Source: Ignavibacteria bacterium (GTDB taxonomy: Bacteria; Bacteroidota; Ignavibacteria; Tepidaquicellales; Tepidaquicellaceae). From it: 9,145 bases of DNA. Below the pieces are notes generated by a model that was not told where the DNA came from, made no database searches, and was given only the letters and a program-made list of their open reading frames with translations. Below, in pieces: positions 7,393 to 9,145 of this stretch; within the stretch, counting starts at the first letter, position 1; each line of letters begins with the position of its first letter. The stretch spans positions 1 through 9,145 of the forward strand of contig JADJAH010000012.1 in the NCBI GenBank assembly GCA_016704345.1. Reading direction: 5' to 3'. The position numbers were made by a program, and so were the translations under genes.

Positions 7393-7402
7393 TAACTTAG
7401 TC
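7390..7402. promoter_or_regulatory. candidate IscR/Rrf2-type operator upstream of sufB
   Basis: GACTAACTTAGTC is a perfect 13-bp palindrome apart from its central base. GACT and AGTC are separated by five bases, the same core and spacing as the type 1 IscR site described in enterobacteria. It ends 45 bp before the sufB ATG in a gene-free region. Rrf2-family regulators that sense Fe-S status commonly control suf operons. No regulator gene is in the window, so the assignment rests on sequence and position only. Confidence 0.5.
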
Positions 7403-7447
7403 CACCATTTTAAGCAAAAACTTCTCAACAAAATTCAACCAAGATCC

Positions 7448-8907
7448 ATGGCAAAGAAACAGATATTCTCGAATCAGTAACTTCGAGCGAATATAAGTAC
7501 GGATTCTCGACTGACCTTGAAATGGAAACAGCTCCCAAGGGGCCAAATGAAGACATTATCAAACTGATCTCTCACACAAGAAGGGCGAACCGGAGTTCAT
7601 GTGCTGGGAATGGAGCTCAAGGAATACACAAAGTGGCTCGACATGATCGAACCGAAATGGCCAAATGTCACTGATCCCAAGATAGACTTTAACGATATCA
7701 TCTATTACCCGCACCAAACAGAAGAAAAAAACTCGGCAGCCTCGACTTACTTGATCCTGCGATCAAAAATACTTACGATCGCCTTGGTATTCCTCTCGAA
7801 GAGCAATTGATTCGTCGCCAGGTTGCTGTTGATGCCGTACTTGACAGCGTATCTGTAGCAACCACTTACAAAACAAAACTTGCCGAACTCGGAATTATTT
7901 TCTGCTCGATGAGCGAAGCAGTAAAGGATCATCACAGAACTTGTGAAAATATCCTTGGCTCCGCTGTACCGCAGACAGACAATTTCTATGCAGCGCTTAA
8001 CTCCGCCGTATTCACAGACGGTCTTTTCGTTTATATTCCAAAAGGCGTCAGATGTCCGATGGAACTCCGGACCTACTTCAGAATCAATGCCGAGAATACA
8101 GGACAGTTTGAAAGAACATTGGTCATTGCTGACGAAGGTAGCTACGTTAGTTATCTCGAAGGATGCAGACCGCTCCGATGCGTGACGAGAATCAACTTCA
8201 CGCGGCAGTGGTAGAACTCATTGTAAATGAAAGATGCAGAAGTGAAATACTCCACTGTTCAGAACTGGTATCCGGGCGATAAGGAAGGCAAAGGCGGAAT
8301 CTATAACTTTGTAAACTACAAGAGAATTTGCTCCGAGATAATTCAAAAATATCCTGGACACAGGTAGAGACAGGCTCTTCAATCACATGGAAATATCCAA
8401 GCGTGATTCTCAAGGGCGATTATTCTGTCGAGGAGTTCTATTCAGTAGCGCCGACAAATAACAGGCAGCAAGCAGACACCGGCACGAAAATGATTCACCT
8501 CGGAAAGAACACCAAGAGCCGTATAGTTTCCAAGGGTATTTCTGCAGGCAAGAGCAACAACAGCTACCGCGGCCTCCCGCAGGTAAACAAGCGCGCCGAG
8601 AATGCGGGCGAATTTTTTCGCAATGCGATTCGCTTCTTATGGGCGACAAATGCGGAGCACATACGTTTCCGTATTTTGAGATCAATAACAAGTCGGCCCA
8701 TGTTGAACACGAAGCAACGACTTCCAAGATCGGCGAAGACATTATGCGCCCTACTGTAATCAGCGCGGTATTTCGGAAGAAGATGCAGTGGCGCTGATAG
8801 TAAACGGTTATGCAAAGGAAGTTCTCAATCAGCTTCCAATGGAGTTTGGCAGTAGAAGCTCAAAAGCTTCTCGCAATTTCACTCTTGAAGCTGAAAGCGT
8901 CGGTTAA
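7448..8907 (+). CDS. sufB: Fe-S cluster assembly scaffold protein SufB, full length but frameshifted
   Basis: SufB, with SufC and SufD, forms the cytoplasmic SufBCD scaffold on which iron-sulfur clusters are built from sulfur delivered by the cysteine desulfurase. Joined frames match SufB along its whole length. In order: SSEYKYGFSTDLEMETAPKG and NEDIIKLISH; WLDMIEPKWPNVTDPKIDFN; AVDAVLDSVSVATTYKTKLA; DNFYAALNSAVFTDGLFVYI with PKGVRCPMEL; GQFERTLVIADEGSYVSYLE with GC; YSTVQNWYPGDKEGKGGIYN; SKISWTQVETGSSITWKYPS; QQADTGTKMIHLGKNTKS; CDSLLMGDKCGAHTFPYFE; VEHEATTSKIGED; and YCNQRGISEEDAVALIVNGY. The reading ends near AVEAQKLLAISL with TAA at 8905-8907. The conserved Cys of the CGAHTFP block and the HEATTS stretch are present. 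The span is about 486 codons, the normal SufB size. At least ten indels occur, near 7452, 7576, 7613, 7726, 8172, 8229, 8333, 8613 (T6 run), 8748 and 8845-8890. They look like sequencing errors. The ATG at 7448 is followed by a shift in an A-run. Confidence 0.95.
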
Positions 8908-8955
8908 CATCAAAAATTCTAAACACAAAATCCAACACAAGAAAACAATATAGTA

Positions 8956-9145
8956 ATGATAACAATAAAAGATTCAGAGCAAACTGTAGACTGAAGAAGG
9001 GAAGAAGGAAATTCTTATGGAATTAATCTTCAGATCAATGCGGGCGAAGTGCCACGCTATCATGGGACCGAACGGTTCAGGCAAAAGCACACTCGCTTCA
9101 TGCTTACAGGCAGGAAGGATATGAAGCAACAGGAGGTTCGGTGGA
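8956..9145 (+). CDS. sufC: SufC ATPase, N-terminal part only, frameshifted
   Basis: SufC is the ABC-type ATPase that drives the SufBCD scaffold. From ATG 8956 the reading starts MITIKD. After a shift it gives YGINLQINAGEV, after another HAIMGPNGSGKSTLA, where GPNGSGKST (9065-9091) is the Walker A motif in the form typical of SufC. Near the edge, LTGRKD and then YEATGGSV match the SufC segment that follows. The window ends here, so the Q-loop, signature and Walker B are outside. The start lies 48 bp after the sufB stop, in the usual sufB-sufC order, so the two are almost certainly co-transcribed. At least three or four indels are present. Confidence 0.9.

Noticed and set aside
8410..8815. Minus-strand ORFs of 83-110 codons opposite sufB
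   Set aside because: They are shadows of the sufB coding strand with Cys/Arg/Ser-rich, unnatural composition.

Overview
The window looks like a chromosomal piece from the Ignavibacteria/Chlorobi/Bacteroidota side of the tree. The evidence is two minus-strand proteins with type IX secretion (T9SS) type A C-terminal sorting domains, one with the NFPNPFNPST block and one ending in IRMILLK; WP-rich FG-GAP repeats; and a SUF iron-sulfur operon. Almost every gene, including the normally intact housekeeping gene sufB, is split by many one-base shifts, often in homopolymers. Joining the frames by eye gives near full-length, recognisable proteins. The simplest reading is uncorrected long-read-type sequence rather than real gene decay, so coordinates below span the whole reconstructed gene.

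Layout. Positions 1-4283 (minus strand) hold three consecutive genes for exported proteins: an FG-GAP/VCBS repeat protein with a T9SS tail (4283-2551), an unrecognised secreted protein with a signal peptide and the remains of a T9SS tail (2474-755), and a TDGGxxW (YCF48/BNR-like) beta-propeller protein that runs off the left edge (743-1). Gaps between them are short, so co-transcription is likely. Upstream of them, also on the minus strand, are a small unrecognised protein with a strong Shine-Dalgarno (4716-4342), a 13-bp-stem hairpin (4298-4326) and a possible very small ORF (4999-4834). An AT-rich divergent intergenic region (about 5000-5272) carries two palindromes. The plus strand then has an uncharacterised, probably helical protein of about 490 codons (5273-6737) of a type I remember from Bacteroidota/Ignavibacteria, with an N-terminal FxxFLNSPFF motif.

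From 6738 to 7447 there is no gene. This stretch holds dispersed-repeat material: a GCCCC-TAC-GGGGC hairpin element, about six copies of a roughly 54-bp unit that each carry the palindrome ATTCCTGC-N4-GCAGGAAT, an inverted partial copy, and an 18-bp tandem repeat. A 13-bp palindrome, GACTAACTTAGTC, lies 45 bp before the sufB start and matches the core of an IscR/Rrf2-type operator.

The right end is the start of a suf operon: sufB (7448-8907, complete in length) and the first 190 bp of sufC (8956 onward), including its Walker A motif. SufB and SufC form the Fe-S cluster assembly scaffold with SufD. I do not see a clearly new biological system. The most useful second looks are the sufB operator, the repeat array, the apparent internal deletion in the 755-2474 gene, and the unrecognised small protein.
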